Shown here: piece after piece, positions 8,820 through 15,437 of the stretch | Numbering within the stretch: the first letter of the stretch is position 1 | Layout: each line of letters opens with the position of its first letter | Assembly: GCA_963593765.1 (NCBI GenBank) | Contig: CAVBBU010000023.1 | Span: forward strand, 1 to 22,921 | Origin: CAVBBU01 sp963593765 | GTDB lineage: Bacteria; Bacillota; Clostridia; Lachnospirales; Lachnospiraceae | Direction of reading: 5' to 3' | DNA: 22,921 nucleotides | The notes under the pieces: generated by a model | Told to the model about the DNA's origin: nothing | Seen by the model: the letters and a program-made list of their open reading frames with translations, nothing else | Database searches by the model: none | Position numbers and translations under genes: made by a program

Positions 8820-8978
8820 ACGCCGCTCAGCACAGACCATATGTATAATGCGGGTACGTTCGCACTCTAGTGCTCGATGCAGCGGTTCTAACAAGCCTGC
8901 CTAGGGCAGCCTTGAAGAACCGGCCTCACACATGCCCTGCATTATAGTATGTGTCTGCTCGAGGGCTGGGATTCGTTA
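8820..8978 (-). ncRNA. Candidate structured RNA, about 160 nt, rod-shaped and 6S-like
   Basis: The segment folds end to end. An outer stem joins GTATAATGC (8843-8851) to GCATTATA (8939-8946), continued outward by CAGAC (8833-8837) with GTCTG (8953-8957) and CTC/GAG. A terminal stem pairs CGGTTCT (8883-8889) with AGAACCG, then CAAG with CTTG, then CTGCC with GGCAG. Between them is an asymmetric central bubble holding a small GCAC-TCTA-GTGC hairpin. A closing stem, central bubble and terminal stem is the layout of 6S RNA, the RNA polymerase regulator. Minus-strand orientation is preferred because an extended -10 element lies just before the stem base and the HPr terminator lies upstream. No primary-sequence match to 6S could be confirmed, and no terminator follows, so it may instead be the leader of phoH. 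Confidence 0.5.
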
Positions 8979-8983
8979 ATTTG

Positions 8984-9013
8984 AGTATATAACATGGCTT
9001 ATGGCATATATAT
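8984..9013 (-). promoter_or_regulatory. Candidate promoter for the folded RNA and perhaps phoH
   Basis: On the minus strand the -10 region reads TGTTATATACT, giving TATATA with an upstream TG (extended -10) or TATACT in an overlapping register. The -35 side is only AT-rich. Predicted transcription starts near 8977, within about ten bases of the foot of the outer RNA stem, which fits an RNA gene start. Confidence is limited by the weak -35. Confidence 0.4.
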
Positions 9014-9055
9014 ATGACGTATATAAGCAATGTAAAACGGTCACACGTTTGGATA

Positions 9056-9090
9056 AAATAAAAAAGGAACCCCATTTTACAGGATTCCTT
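9056..9090 (-). terminator. Intrinsic terminator of the HPr-like gene
   Basis: On the minus strand AAGGAATCC pairs with GGGTTCCTT around a loop of about nine bases (one mismatch), followed at once by TTTTTTATTT. It begins about 20 bases after the HPr-like stop codon. The U-tract exists only in the minus direction, so it separates the HPr-like gene from the RNA and phoH downstream. Confidence 0.8.
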
Positions 9091-9109
9091 ACAAGCGATA
9101 GCTCTAAAA

Positions 9110-9343
9110 CTACTTAACAATATACGGTGCTAGCGACTCGATTATGGATTCGGCATCATTGTCCGCATGTATATTAAGATCTATAGGCTTAGATAGGTCT
9201 AAGCTGAATATACCCATAATAGACTTAGCATCTATAACATATCTTCCTGATACGAGATCGAAATCAACATCAAACTTAGCAAGCTCGTTGACGAAAGACT
9301 TTACCTTATCGATAGAATTAAGAGATATTTTAACTGTTTTCAT
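9110..9343 (-). CDS. HPr-like protein lacking the active-site histidine
   Basis: A 77-residue protein with the overall layout of HPr, the phosphocarrier of the sugar phosphotransferase system. The regulatory-serine block is well kept as DAKSIMGIFSLDLSKP, with Ser41 aligned to Ser46 of HPr. The usual GLHARPA active loop is replaced by SIDKVKSFV, so there is no histidine at position 15 and phosphotransfer to sugar permeases is not expected. By comparison Crh of Bacillus has Gln there; this protein has lysine in that area. A serine-linked regulatory role is possible but unproven. ATG is preceded by a perfect AGGAGG. The gene forms its own unit with a promoter at 9385-9413 and a terminator at 9056-9090. 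Confidence 0.85.
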   Translation of the reverse strand: MKTVKISLNSIDKVKSFVNELAKFDVDFDLVSGRYVIDAKSIMGIFSLDLSKPIDLNIHADNDAESIIESLAPYIVK

Positions 9344-9384
9344 GGAAGCTCCTCCTAGTTACTTAACCAAATTTATTTAGCTAT

Positions 9385-9413
9385 ATCGTACAAAGAAAGG
9401 TACTTAAAGTCAA
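9385..9413 (-). promoter_or_regulatory. Promoter of the HPr-like gene
   Basis: On the minus strand TTGACT (9408-9413) and TACGAT (9385-9390) are separated by exactly 17 bases. Predicted transcription starts near 9378, giving a leader of about 35 bases that contains the AGGAGG site. The -35 matches consensus at five of six bases and the -10 at four of six. Confidence 0.65.
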
Positions 9414-9443
9414 TAGAACTTAAGTAAAATAAAAGTAAAATAT

Positions 9444-10772
9444 ATGAAAAGAGTCGCATTTCACACACTTGGCTGTAAGGTCAATTCATATGAAACAGAT
9501 GCAATGTCAGCACTTATGAGAGAGGCTGGCTATACTTTAGTTGATTTTAATGATATAGCAGATGTATATATAATAAACACCTGCTCTGTTACTAATATTG
9601 CAGATAGAAAATCAAGGCAGATGCTCCACAAGGCAAAGAAGGAAAATCCTAATTCCATTATAGTTGCAACTGGCTGCTATGCACAGGAGGCTGGCGAAAG
9701 GCTGCTAGAGGATAGCTCTGTAGATATAGTTGTGGGAAATGATAAAAAAAAGGATATAGCTAATTTAATAGATGCATATATTAATGATAATAAAAATAAT
9801 ATTTCTATGACAGACATTGATAAGGCATCAGAATATGAAGCTCTAAAGCTAGATGCAAGCTCAAGACATACGAGAGCATTTATAAAGATACAGGATGGCT
9901 GTAATCAGTTTTGCAGCTATTGCATAATTCCATATGTAAGAGGAAGAGTGCGAAGCAGAAGTATAGATGATATAGCAGAAGAAATAAAAAAGCTTGCAGC
10001 TTTAAATTATAAGGAGTTTGTATTAACAGGAATACATATATCATCATACGGAACAGATATAAAGAATGAAAATGCACCGAGCCTTATAGATGTTATCGAA
10101 AGAGTTTCTGCTATAGATGGAGTAGAAAGAATAAGACTTGGTTCATTAGAGCCAAGAATAATAGATGAGGAATTTGTAAAAAGGCTTTCAAGGCTTCCTA
10201 AGTTTTGTCCGCATATGCACTTTTCACTTCAAAGCGGAGATGATGATATACTAAAAAGCATGAACAGGCATTATACTACAGACGAATACTTTGAGGCAGT
10301 ATGTCTTTTAAGGAAATATTTCCCACATGCGGCTCTTACAACGGATATAATAGTTGGTTTTCCGGGAGAGGGCGAAAGGGAATTTTATAATACAGTAGAG
10401 TTTGTAAAAAAGGTAAATTTTTATGAGGTGCATATATTCCCTTATTCAAAAAGAGAGGGAACTAGGGCTGCAGCTATGCCATCTCAGCTATCGCAAAAGG
10501 AGAAAAACAAAAGGGTAAATGAGCTTGCAGCAGTTCAAAATGAAAGATCAAAAGCCTTTAGAGAGAGCTTTATAGGGGAGCATGTGATTATGCTTTCTGA
10601 AGAAGAAACTAGTTTTAATGGCAAAAAATATATAATAGGTCATACTCCGGAGTATGTTAAGGTTGCTACTGATTATAAGGAAAATATGATAAATCACATG
10701 ATTAGCGGCACTGCAGAGGGCTTTTTGACAGACGATTTGCTTTATTTAGGGGGAAATGTAGACATTTTGTAA
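9444..10772 (+). CDS. mtaB: tRNA-t6A37 methylthiotransferase MtaB
   Basis: Radical SAM enzyme that adds a methylthio group to t6A at position 37 of ANN-decoding tRNAs, giving ms2t6A. The 442 residues show the N-terminal UPF0004 domain with cluster cysteines C11 (TLGCKVN), C47 (NTCSVT) and C78 (TGCYAQ), the radical SAM CxxxCxxC motif as C153, C157 and C160 (DGCNQFCSYC), PYVRGRVRSR just after it, and a C-terminal TRAM region. The short GCKVN start and overall form point to MtaB (YqeV) rather than MiaB or RimO. The ATG at 9444 is fixed by an in-frame stop a few codons upstream. No Shine-Dalgarno is visible before it, unlike the neighbours. It is divergent from the HPr-like gene. Confidence 0.93.
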   Translation: MKRVAFHTLGCKVNSYETDAMSALMREAGYTLVDFNDIADVYIINTCSVTNIADRKSRQMLHKAKKENPNSIIVATGCYAQEAGERLLEDSSVDIVVGNDKKKDIANLIDAYINDNKNNISMTDIDKASEYEALKLDASSRHTRAFIKIQDGCNQFCSYCIIPYVRGRVRSRSIDDIAEEIKKLAALNYKEFVLTGIHISSYGTDIKNENAPSLIDVIERVSAIDGVERIRLGSLEPRIIDEEFVKRLSRLPKFCPHMHFSLQSGDDDILKSMNRHYTTDEYFEAVCLLRKYFPHAALTTDIIVGFPGEGEREFYNTVEFVKKVNFYEVHIFPYSKREGTRAAAMPSQLSQKEKNKRVNELAAVQNERSKAFRESFIGEHVIMLSEEETSFNGKKYIIGHTPEYVKVATDYKENMINHMISGTAEGFLTDDLLYLGGNVDIL

Positions 10773-10782
10773 GATTTGCTAC

Positions 10783-10811
10783 TTGTATATTAGATATATT
10801 TCGTATACAAT
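10783..10811 (+). promoter_or_regulatory. Promoter of ireB
   Basis: TTGTAT (10783-10788) and TACAAT (10806-10811) are separated by 17 bases in the short gap after mtaB. Predicted transcription starts near 10818, about 20 bases before the ireB ATG, leaving AGAGG within the leader. The -10 matches five of six consensus bases; the -35 only three. Confidence 0.6.
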
Positions 10812-10838
10812 ATGTAGTAACAAAAAGAGGACGTGAAT

Positions 10839-11099
10839 ATGATCGACAATCAAAATACCCAATTTTTCAAGACTGTTCAAGATAATAAGATGGATGTTAG
10901 CCAGGTTTTAGAGCTGGTTTATGAAGCGTTGTCAGAAAAAGGGTATAATCCTGTCAATCAGATAGTAGGATATATAATGAGCGGTGATCCTACATATATT
11001 ACAAGCCACAATAGTGCAAGAAGTCTTATCATGAAGGTAGAAAGAGATGAGATACTTGAGGAGCTTCTTAAGGTATATATAAATACAAAGCTTAGCTAA
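10839..11099 (+). CDS. ireB: IreB family regulatory phosphoprotein (DUF965/UPF0297)
   Basis: An 86-residue soluble protein. The block ALSEKGYNPVNQIVGYIMSG followed by DPTYITSHNSARSLI and ERDEILEELL is nearly invariant in the IreB (YrzL) family. In Enterococcus, IreB is a substrate of the Ser/Thr kinase IreK and lowers cephalosporin resistance; phosphorylation is on N-terminal threonines. Here T7 and T12 lie in the flexible N-terminus and are the candidate sites by analogy. I start at ATG 10839, eight bases after AGAGG; an upstream GTG at 10833 is only two bases from that site. A strong terminator follows. The order ireB, ruvX, DUF1292 is conserved through Bacillota. Confidence 0.95.
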   Translation: MIDNQNTQFFKTVQDNKMDVSQVLELVYEALSEKGYNPVNQIVGYIMSGDPTYITSHNSARSLIMKVERDEILEELLKVYINTKLS

Positions 11100-11111
11100 G
11101 CGTGGATCGCA

Positions 11112-11152
11112 CTGCGGCAAAGTGGAAGATGTCGCTTTGCGACCCGCCGCAG
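11112..11152 (+). other. GC-rich hairpin structure in the ireB 3' region
   Basis: CTGCGGC (11112-11118) pairs perfectly with GCCGCAG (11146-11152), and inside it CAAAG (11118-11122) can pair with CTTTG (11135-11139). Two smaller hairpins, GTCGCTTTGCGAC and CCGCCGCAGGCGG, compete with this fold. The segment is far more GC-rich than its surroundings and lies between the ireB stop and its terminator. Its function is unknown. Confidence 0.5.
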
Positions 11153-11156
11153 GCGG

Positions 11157-11182
11157 AGAATCCTGCGAGGCAGGATTCTTTT
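11157..11182 (+). terminator. Intrinsic terminator after ireB
   Basis: AGAATCCTGC and GCAGGATTCT form a perfect ten-base-pair stem with a three-base GAG loop, followed by TTTT. This is the strongest terminator seen in the window and should separate ireB from ruvX. Confidence 0.85.
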
Positions 11183-11258
11183 AAATGGCTTGATAAGACG
11201 CTATGCTTCCTCAAATAAAAGCCGCGGGATGGACTGTATGGGCTTCAGTCGTTTTCTT

Positions 11259-11288
11259 TTGTATGCAGATAAGCTTCTGCTATATAAA
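11259..11288 (+). promoter_or_regulatory. Possible promoter of ruvX
   Basis: TTGTAT (11259-11264) is followed by TATATAAAT at 11281-11289, which supplies TATATA at 16 bases or TATAAA at 18 bases spacing. A separate promoter is needed here because of the strong terminator at 11157-11182. The GCAG-CTGC inverted repeat in the spacer could be a protein site or chance. Confidence 0.45.
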
Positions 11289-11368
11289 TGATAAGTCGGA
11301 ATATATTTGCGTATCAAGAATATCAGAAAAATTTTGCTCGCAGCATTATTAATATTATAGGAATTAGC

Positions 11369-11803
11369 ATGAGATGGATGGGATTAGACTACGGCTCTAA
11401 AACCGTAGGCGTTGCATTAACAGATGCACTAGGTATTACTGTACAGCCACTAGAAACTATAACCAGAAAGGCTGAAAACAAGCTAAGGCGTACCTGTGCA
11501 CGTATAGAAGAATTAGTAAAGGAATATGATATAGAATTAATAGTTCTTGGCAGACCTCTTAATATGGATGGAAGTGTAGGAGAGAGGGTTAAGTGCTGCG
11601 AGGAATTTAAAGCTATGCTTGTTAGACGTATAGGCATAGAGGTTGCTTGGCAGGATGAGAGGCTAACAACCATTACAGCAAGTGAGATACTTGATGAAAC
11701 TAATGTTAAGGCAGAGGATAAGAAAAAATATATAGACCAGGTTGCAGCACAGCTTATACTTGAGGACTATATATCACGAACAAGAAAAAATTCTGAAACA
11801 TAG
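11369..11803 (+). CDS. ruvX: Putative pre-16S rRNA nuclease / Holliday junction resolvase-like YqgF
   Basis: A 144-residue RNase H-fold nuclease, close to the usual 138 to 150. The first acidic residue lies in MGLDYGSKTVGVAL (D7), GRPLNMDGS is at 61-69, DERLTT at 96-101, and the last acidic residue is D123 in IDQVAA; together these form the expected catalytic set. E. coli YqgF acts in 16S rRNA 5' maturation, and a Holliday-junction role has also been proposed. I start at ATG 11369 because AGGA lies seven bases upstream and the protein begins exactly where the family begins. The open frame extends 27 codons further upstream without any family similarity. DUF1292 follows, as in Bacillus. Confidence 0.93.
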   Translation: MRWMGLDYGSKTVGVALTDALGITVQPLETITRKAENKLRRTCARIEELVKEYDIELIVLGRPLNMDGSVGERVKCCEEFKAMLVRRIGIEVAWQDERLTTITASEILDETNVKAEDKKKYIDQVAAQLILEDYISRTRKNSET

Positions 11804-11814
11804 GATTTAATGCC

Positions 11815-11843
11815 TGCGACGGATCGCAAGATGATACTTTTTG
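11815..11843 (+). terminator. Weak possible terminator or attenuator after ruvX
   Basis: TGCGA and TCGCA form a five-base-pair stem with a CGGA tetraloop; a CTTTTT run starts about ten bases after the stem. The distance is longer than in a standard terminator, so it may be inactive or partial. Confidence 0.25.
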
Positions 11844-11897
11844 TTTTGCTACAGTGTAAACTTTAAGAATAATAAAAGATAAAAAACGGAGGAACAA

Positions 11898-12167
11898 ATG
11901 TCAGATAACAAGATAGTTATAAAGGATGACGAAGGTCAGGATATAGAATTATATGTTATAGAAGAAACTAAGTTTAATAATATGTATTATATACTTGCGG
12001 CAGATAGCGATGGGGGTGATGGCGAGTGCTACATATTAAAGGACGTTTCAAGTAAGGAAAGCGATGAAGCGATATATGAATTTGTATCAGATGATACAGA
12101 GCTAGACTGTGTATTTAATATATTTAAGGAGCTTATGGACGACTCGGATATAGAGCTGTCATTATAA
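11898..12167 (+). CDS. DUF1292 (UPF0473, YrzB-like) acidic protein
   Basis: An 89-residue strongly acidic soluble protein. It has the family plan: an N-terminal DDEGQDIELYVIEETKFNNM segment, then YYILAADSD, and a C-terminal VFNIFKELMDD helix. The role is unknown, although the family is almost always encoded beside ireB and ruvX in Bacillota, as here. ATG is preceded by CGGAGG at good spacing. RNase J follows after about 40 bases. The very low pI suggests interaction with a basic partner or nucleic-acid mimicry; this is speculation from composition only. Confidence 0.9.
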   Translation: MSDNKIVIKDDEGQDIELYVIEETKFNNMYYILAADSDGGDGECYILKDVSSKESDEAIYEFVSDDTELDCVFNIFKELMDDSDIELSL

Positions 12168-12208
12168 TAAAAGGAAAATTTAATTAGATATTTACGGAGG
12201 TATGAAAT

Positions 12209-14335
12209 TTGGGAAGTAATGAGATAAATCCTTTAAAGGCTATACAAAGGATAAAGGAAAAGGCTAAAACATCTAATAAGCCGTCTAATGCTAAGGCGGC
12301 AGCAAAAAATTCAAAGCCGCAGGCAAAGAGCGCAGGTAAGCAAAATACAAAACAAAATGCAAAGCCGGCAAATAAGCAAGGTGAAAAGAAAAATCAAAAC
12401 CAGCAGCCTAAGGCAAGCAGTAATCAAAATCCAAAGCTGCAGACAAAAGCAAATAACAAGCAGAGTGCTAAACCTAATACAAATCAAAATGCCAAACAAA
12501 ATTTAAGCATGAACACTAAGACAAGTATAAAGCAAAGCACAAAGCAAAATGCAAAGCCAGCAACAAAGCAAAGCGAAAAGAAAAATCAAAATCAGCAGCC
12601 TAAGTCAAATAATAAGCAAGCTGCAAAGCCATCTAAGCTTACAAAGCTTTCATCAATTATAGATGGATATAAATTCAAGATGGGTTCTAAGGTTAAGATT
12701 ATTCCTCTTGGCGGACTAGAGCAGATAGGAATGAACATCACTGCATTTGAATATAAGGACAGTATATTTGTAGTAGACTGCGGTCTTTCATTTCCGAGTG
12801 AGGACATGCCGGGTATAGACCTTGTTATACCTGATATTACTTATCTAAAGGATAATTTTTCTAAGGTAAAGGGCTTTGTTATAACACATGGACATGAGGA
12901 TCACATAGGTGCACTTCCATATGTTCTAAAGCAGCTCAACGTCCCTGTATATAGCACAAGGCTTACCAATGCACTTATAGAAAAAAAGCTTGTTGAGCAC
13001 AAGATGGAGGATACGGCAAAGCTTCATGTTGTAAAGTACGGCGAGAGCATTAATTTTGGTGAGTTTAGAGTAGAGTTTGTAAAAACAAATCACTCTATAC
13101 AGGATGCTGCGGCACTTGCTATATTTAGTCCTGCAGGAATTATATTCCATACAGGAGATTTCAAGGTTGACTACACACCTATATTCGGAGATCCTATAGA
13201 CCTTCAGCGTATGGCAGAGCTTGGACGACAGGGCGTGCTTGCACTTATGTGTGACTCTACTAATGCCACGAAGCCGGGCTTTACTATGTCTGAGCGAACA
13301 GTAGGAAAAACCTTTAATACTATATTCGAGGAGCACAAAGGAAACCGTATAATAGTTGCAACCTTTGCATCAAATGTAGACAGAGTTCAGCAGATTATAA
13401 ACACGGCATGCAAGTACAATCGTAAGGTAGTAGTTGAAGGACGAAGCATGGTCAATGTCATCGGTGTGGCAGGTGAGCTTGGTTATTTAAGCATACCTGA
13501 GGGAACACTGATAGATATAGAGAACCTAAAGAACTATAAGCCAGAGGATACTGTTATTATAACAACAGGAAGTCAGGGCGAGAGCATGGCAGCACTTTCA
13601 CGTATGGCATCTAGCACACACAAAAAGGTTTCTATCATGCCTACAGATGTTATTATTATGAGCTCTACTCCTATACCGGGCAATGAAAAGGCAGTTTCAA
13701 AGGTTATCAATGAGCTGTCTATGAAGGGTGCTGAGGTTATCTTCCAGGATACCCATGTATCCGGTCATGCATGCCAAGAGGATATAAAGCTTTTATATGC
13801 ACTGCTGCATCCTAGATATTCGCTTCCTGTTCACGGCGAGTACAGACACCTAGCAGCACAGAAGGCATTAGCCATATCTATGGGAGTTCCTAAGGAAAAT
13901 GTTCTTCTTATGAATTCCGGAGATGTAGTTGAGCTATCTCAAAGCAGCTGTGAAATTACAGGAAAGGTACAGGCAGGCGGAATATTAGTTGACGGCCTTG
14001 GCATAGGTGACGTGGGCAATGTAGTCCTTAAGGATAGACAAAACTTATCACAAAATGGTATCATTATCGTTGCTATGACTCTTGAACATGGTACAAACAG
14101 ACTTCTTGCAGGACCTGATATAGTATCAAGAGGCTTTGTATATATCAAGGAATCTGAGGATCTCTTAGAGGAAGCTAGAGAGGTAGTAAGAGAAGAGGTA
14201 GAGGATTGTGTATACAACCATATAGGCGACTGGGGCAAGATAAAGAGCTCGGCAAGAGATGTGCTTAGCGACTTTATATGGAAGAGAATGAAGAGAACTC
14301 CGCTTATACTGCCTATAATTATGGAAGTTTATTAG
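12209..14335 (+). CDS. rnj: Ribonuclease J with a long basic, repeat-containing N-terminal extension
   Basis: Metallo-beta-lactamase/beta-CASP ribonuclease with 5' to 3' exonuclease and endonuclease activity in mRNA decay and rRNA maturation. The catalytic part starts near residue 158 with KVKIIPLGGLEQIGMN; the zinc motif HGHEDHIG is at 227-234, followed by KTNHSIQD, HTGDFKVDYTP and the beta-CASP segment, then PVHGEYRHL and a C-terminal domain to residue 708. The usual length is about 555. The first 155 residues are Lys, Gln, Asn, Ala and Pro rich and look disordered, with a 25-residue segment duplicated (44-68 and 108-132, 22 identities). The start is TTG at 12209, eight bases after CGGAGG. 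An ATG at 12202 is out of frame and meets a stop after five codons. Confidence 0.93.
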   Translation: MGSNEINPLKAIQRIKEKAKTSNKPSNAKAAAKNSKPQAKSAGKQNTKQNAKPANKQGEKKNQNQQPKASSNQNPKLQTKANNKQSAKPNTNQNAKQNLSMNTKTSIKQSTKQNAKPATKQSEKKNQNQQPKSNNKQAAKPSKLTKLSSIIDGYKFKMGSKVKIIPLGGLEQIGMNITAFEYKDSIFVVDCGLSFPSEDMPGIDLVIPDITYLKDNFSKVKGFVITHGHEDHIGALPYVLKQLNVPVYSTRLTNALIEKKLVEHKMEDTAKLHVVKYGESINFGEFRVEFVKTNHSIQDAAALAIFSPAGIIFHTGDFKVDYTPIFGDPIDLQRMAELGRQGVLALMCDSTNATKPGFTMSERTVGKTFNTIFEEHKGNRIIVATFASNVDRVQQIINTACKYNRKVVVEGRSMVNVIGVAGELGYLSIPEGTLIDIENLKNYKPEDTVIITTGSQGESMAALSRMASSTHKKVSIMPTDVIIMSSTPIPGNEKAVSKVINELSMKGAEVIFQDTHVSGHACQEDIKLLYALLHPRYSLPVHGEYRHLAAQKALAISMGVPKENVLLMNSGDVVELSQSSCEITGKVQAGGILVDGLGIGDVGNVVLKDRQNLSQNGIIIVAMTLEHGTNRLLAGPDIVSRGFVYIKESEDLLEEAREVVREEVEDCVYNHIGDWGKIKSSARDVLSDFIWKRMKRTPLILPIIMEVY
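12338..12604 (+). repeat. Spaced 75-base duplication inside the RNase J extension
   Basis: Codons 44-68 (12338-12412) and 108-132 (12530-12604) are near copies, starting 192 bases apart. The protein copies share 22 of 25 residues, and the DNA core AAAAGAAAAATCAAAA is identical in both. It is an internal duplication within a low-complexity coding region. Confidence 0.85.
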
Positions 14336-14348
14336 CTTAAGGAGATAT

Positions 14349-14744
14349 ATGAGTACTACTAAAAACATTAACAAGGTAAGCTCAGCAGTGATTAATATAT
14401 CCATCAAGGTTATTATAGCAGCTGTAGTAGTTTTACTGCTTGTAAGAGGTGCTGTAGTTTCGTATGACTTTGGACATGATATCTTCTATGCCAGCAGCGT
14501 AGAGGAAGAGCCGGGAAGGGATATAGCTGTAAGCATACCAGAGGGCTGCGATGCATCCGAGGCGGCAGATATACTTTATTCAAAGGGACTTATAGATAAC
14601 AAGCTATCATTTAGGGTTCAGGCAGTATTCTTTGAATATGATATAACAGCAGGCGAATATACACTTAATACATCAAAGACATCTAAGGAGCTGCTTGAGG
14701 ACCTTGATGCAGGACCATCAGAGGAAGAAAGCACTGAGAGCTAG
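14349..14744 (+). CDS. Membrane-anchored MltG-like protein without catalytic domain
   Basis: A 131-residue protein with one hydrophobic segment at about 15-37 and an extracytoplasmic tail. Residues 60-115 (VSIPEGCDASEAADILYSKG, then LIDNKLSF, FFEYDITAGEYTLNTSKTSKELL) match the LysM-like N-terminal part of MltG (YceG, YrrL in Bacillus), the lytic transglycosylase that ends glycan strand growth. Full MltG is about 340 residues or more; the catalytic domain with its Glu is absent, and the frame ends cleanly in a Glu/Ser-rich tail. It occupies the yrrL position just before trmR, so it is probably a shortened relative and not a broken gene. ATG has AAGGAG upstream. A substrate-binding or regulatory role in the wall is inference. 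Confidence 0.75.
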   Translation: MSTTKNINKVSSAVINISIKVIIAAVVVLLLVRGAVVSYDFGHDIFYASSVEEEPGRDIAVSIPEGCDASEAADILYSKGLIDNKLSFRVQAVFFEYDITAGEYTLNTSKTSKELLEDLDAGPSEEESTES

Positions 14745-14780
14745 CTTGCATTATTATATAGATTGTGAGATTTTCTTAGC

Positions 14781-15437
14781 ATGATTGCAAATGAAAGAAT
14801 AAGAGAATATATAGATTCACTGGATGCAGGACATGGAAGGCTTATAGAGAATATACGGCAGCAGGCAGTTGATAGTGACGTGCCTATAATTAAAAGAGAT
14901 ACAGAGAGCCTGCTTATAGCTATGCTTGCTGCTATAGATGCAAGGTCTATCCTTGAGGTTGGAACAGGAGTTGCATATTCTGCTATTGCTATGGCAGATT
15001 CATTAAAGGATGTTCATATAACAACTATAGAAAAATATCCACCTAGAATTAAAGAGGCTAAGAAAAATATTAGCCTTGCTGGCATGGAGAATAGAATAAA
15101 GCTTATAGAGGGCGATGCCTCTGAGGCTTTAAATGAGCTTATGAAAGAAAGGGCAGGCAGCTTTGATTTTATATTTATGGATGCTGCCAAGGCGCAGTAT
15201 ATAAACTGGCTTGAAATGGCACTAGCACTCCTTCGTGATGGCGGTATGCTCTTTTCGGACAATGTTCTCCTTGAGGGAACTATAATAGAATCAAGATATA
15301 TAGTAGATAGAAGAGATAGAACTATACATACACGAATGAGAGAATATCTATATAAGCTTAAGAGAGATGAAAGGCTTATAACAAGTATAGTTACTATAGG
15401 TGATGGAGTAGCAATAAGCATAAAAAAGGAAAGATGA
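14781..15437 (+). CDS. trmR: tRNA 5-hydroxyuridine O-methyltransferase TrmR
   Basis: Class I SAM-dependent O-methyltransferase of 218 residues, related to the catechol O-methyltransferase group. ILEVGTGVAYSAIAMA at 57-71 is the SAM-binding loop; FDFIFMDAAKAQY supplies D133, and SDN gives D160 and N161, which together form the expected divalent-metal site. In Bacillus, TrmR (YrrM) methylates ho5U34 of tRNA to mo5U34, improving wobble decoding. The next gene encodes the U32-type enzyme that makes ho5U, and its start overlaps this stop as ATGA, so the pathway assignment is well supported by context. No clear Shine-Dalgarno is seen before ATG 14781, so translation may be low or coupled. Confidence 0.88.
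   Translation: MIANERIREYIDSLDAGHGRLIENIRQQAVDSDVPIIKRDTESLLIAMLAAIDARSILEVGTGVAYSAIAMADSLKDVHITTIEKYPPRIKEAKKNISLAGMENRIKLIEGDASEALNELMKERAGSFDFIFMDAAKAQYINWLEMALALLRDGGMLFSDNVLLEGTIIESRYIVDRRDRTIHTRMREYLYKLKRDERLITSIVTIGDGVAISIKKER

Noticed and set aside
8820..8978. Folded region as a MITE-type mobile repeat, T-box or known riboswitch
   Set aside because: No target-site duplication or second copy is seen, no T-box AGGGTGG-like block is present, and no riboswitch core I know could be read; an RNA gene or leader fits better.
8926..9120. Minus-strand open frame of 64 codons in the long gap before phoH
   Set aside because: It overlaps the HPr terminator and the arms of the folded RNA, has no convincing family features, and starts inside the HPr-like gene end.
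11231..11262. GACTG/CAGTC hairpin with T-rich tail as a second terminator before ruvX
   Set aside because: The stem is only five pairs with a nine-base loop and the T-run is broken; the strong terminator lies 50 bases earlier.
11288..11368. Longer ruvX form with 27 extra N-terminal residues
   Set aside because: The extension has no family similarity and no good ribosome site; the ATG at 11369 matches the family start and has AGGA.
12202..12219. ATG at 12202 as the RNase J start or as a leader peptide
   Set aside because: It lies one base after GGAGG, is out of frame with RNase J, and stops after five codons; the TTG at 12209 has proper spacing.
12926..13336. Minus-strand open frame of 136 codons inside RNase J
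   Set aside because: Antisense to the catalytic domain of RNase J, where conserved motifs fix the plus-strand frame; its cysteine and tyrosine pattern is a shadow artefact.
15014..15421. Minus-strand open frame of 135 codons inside trmR
   Set aside because: Fully antisense to trmR, whose SAM and metal motifs fix the coding strand.
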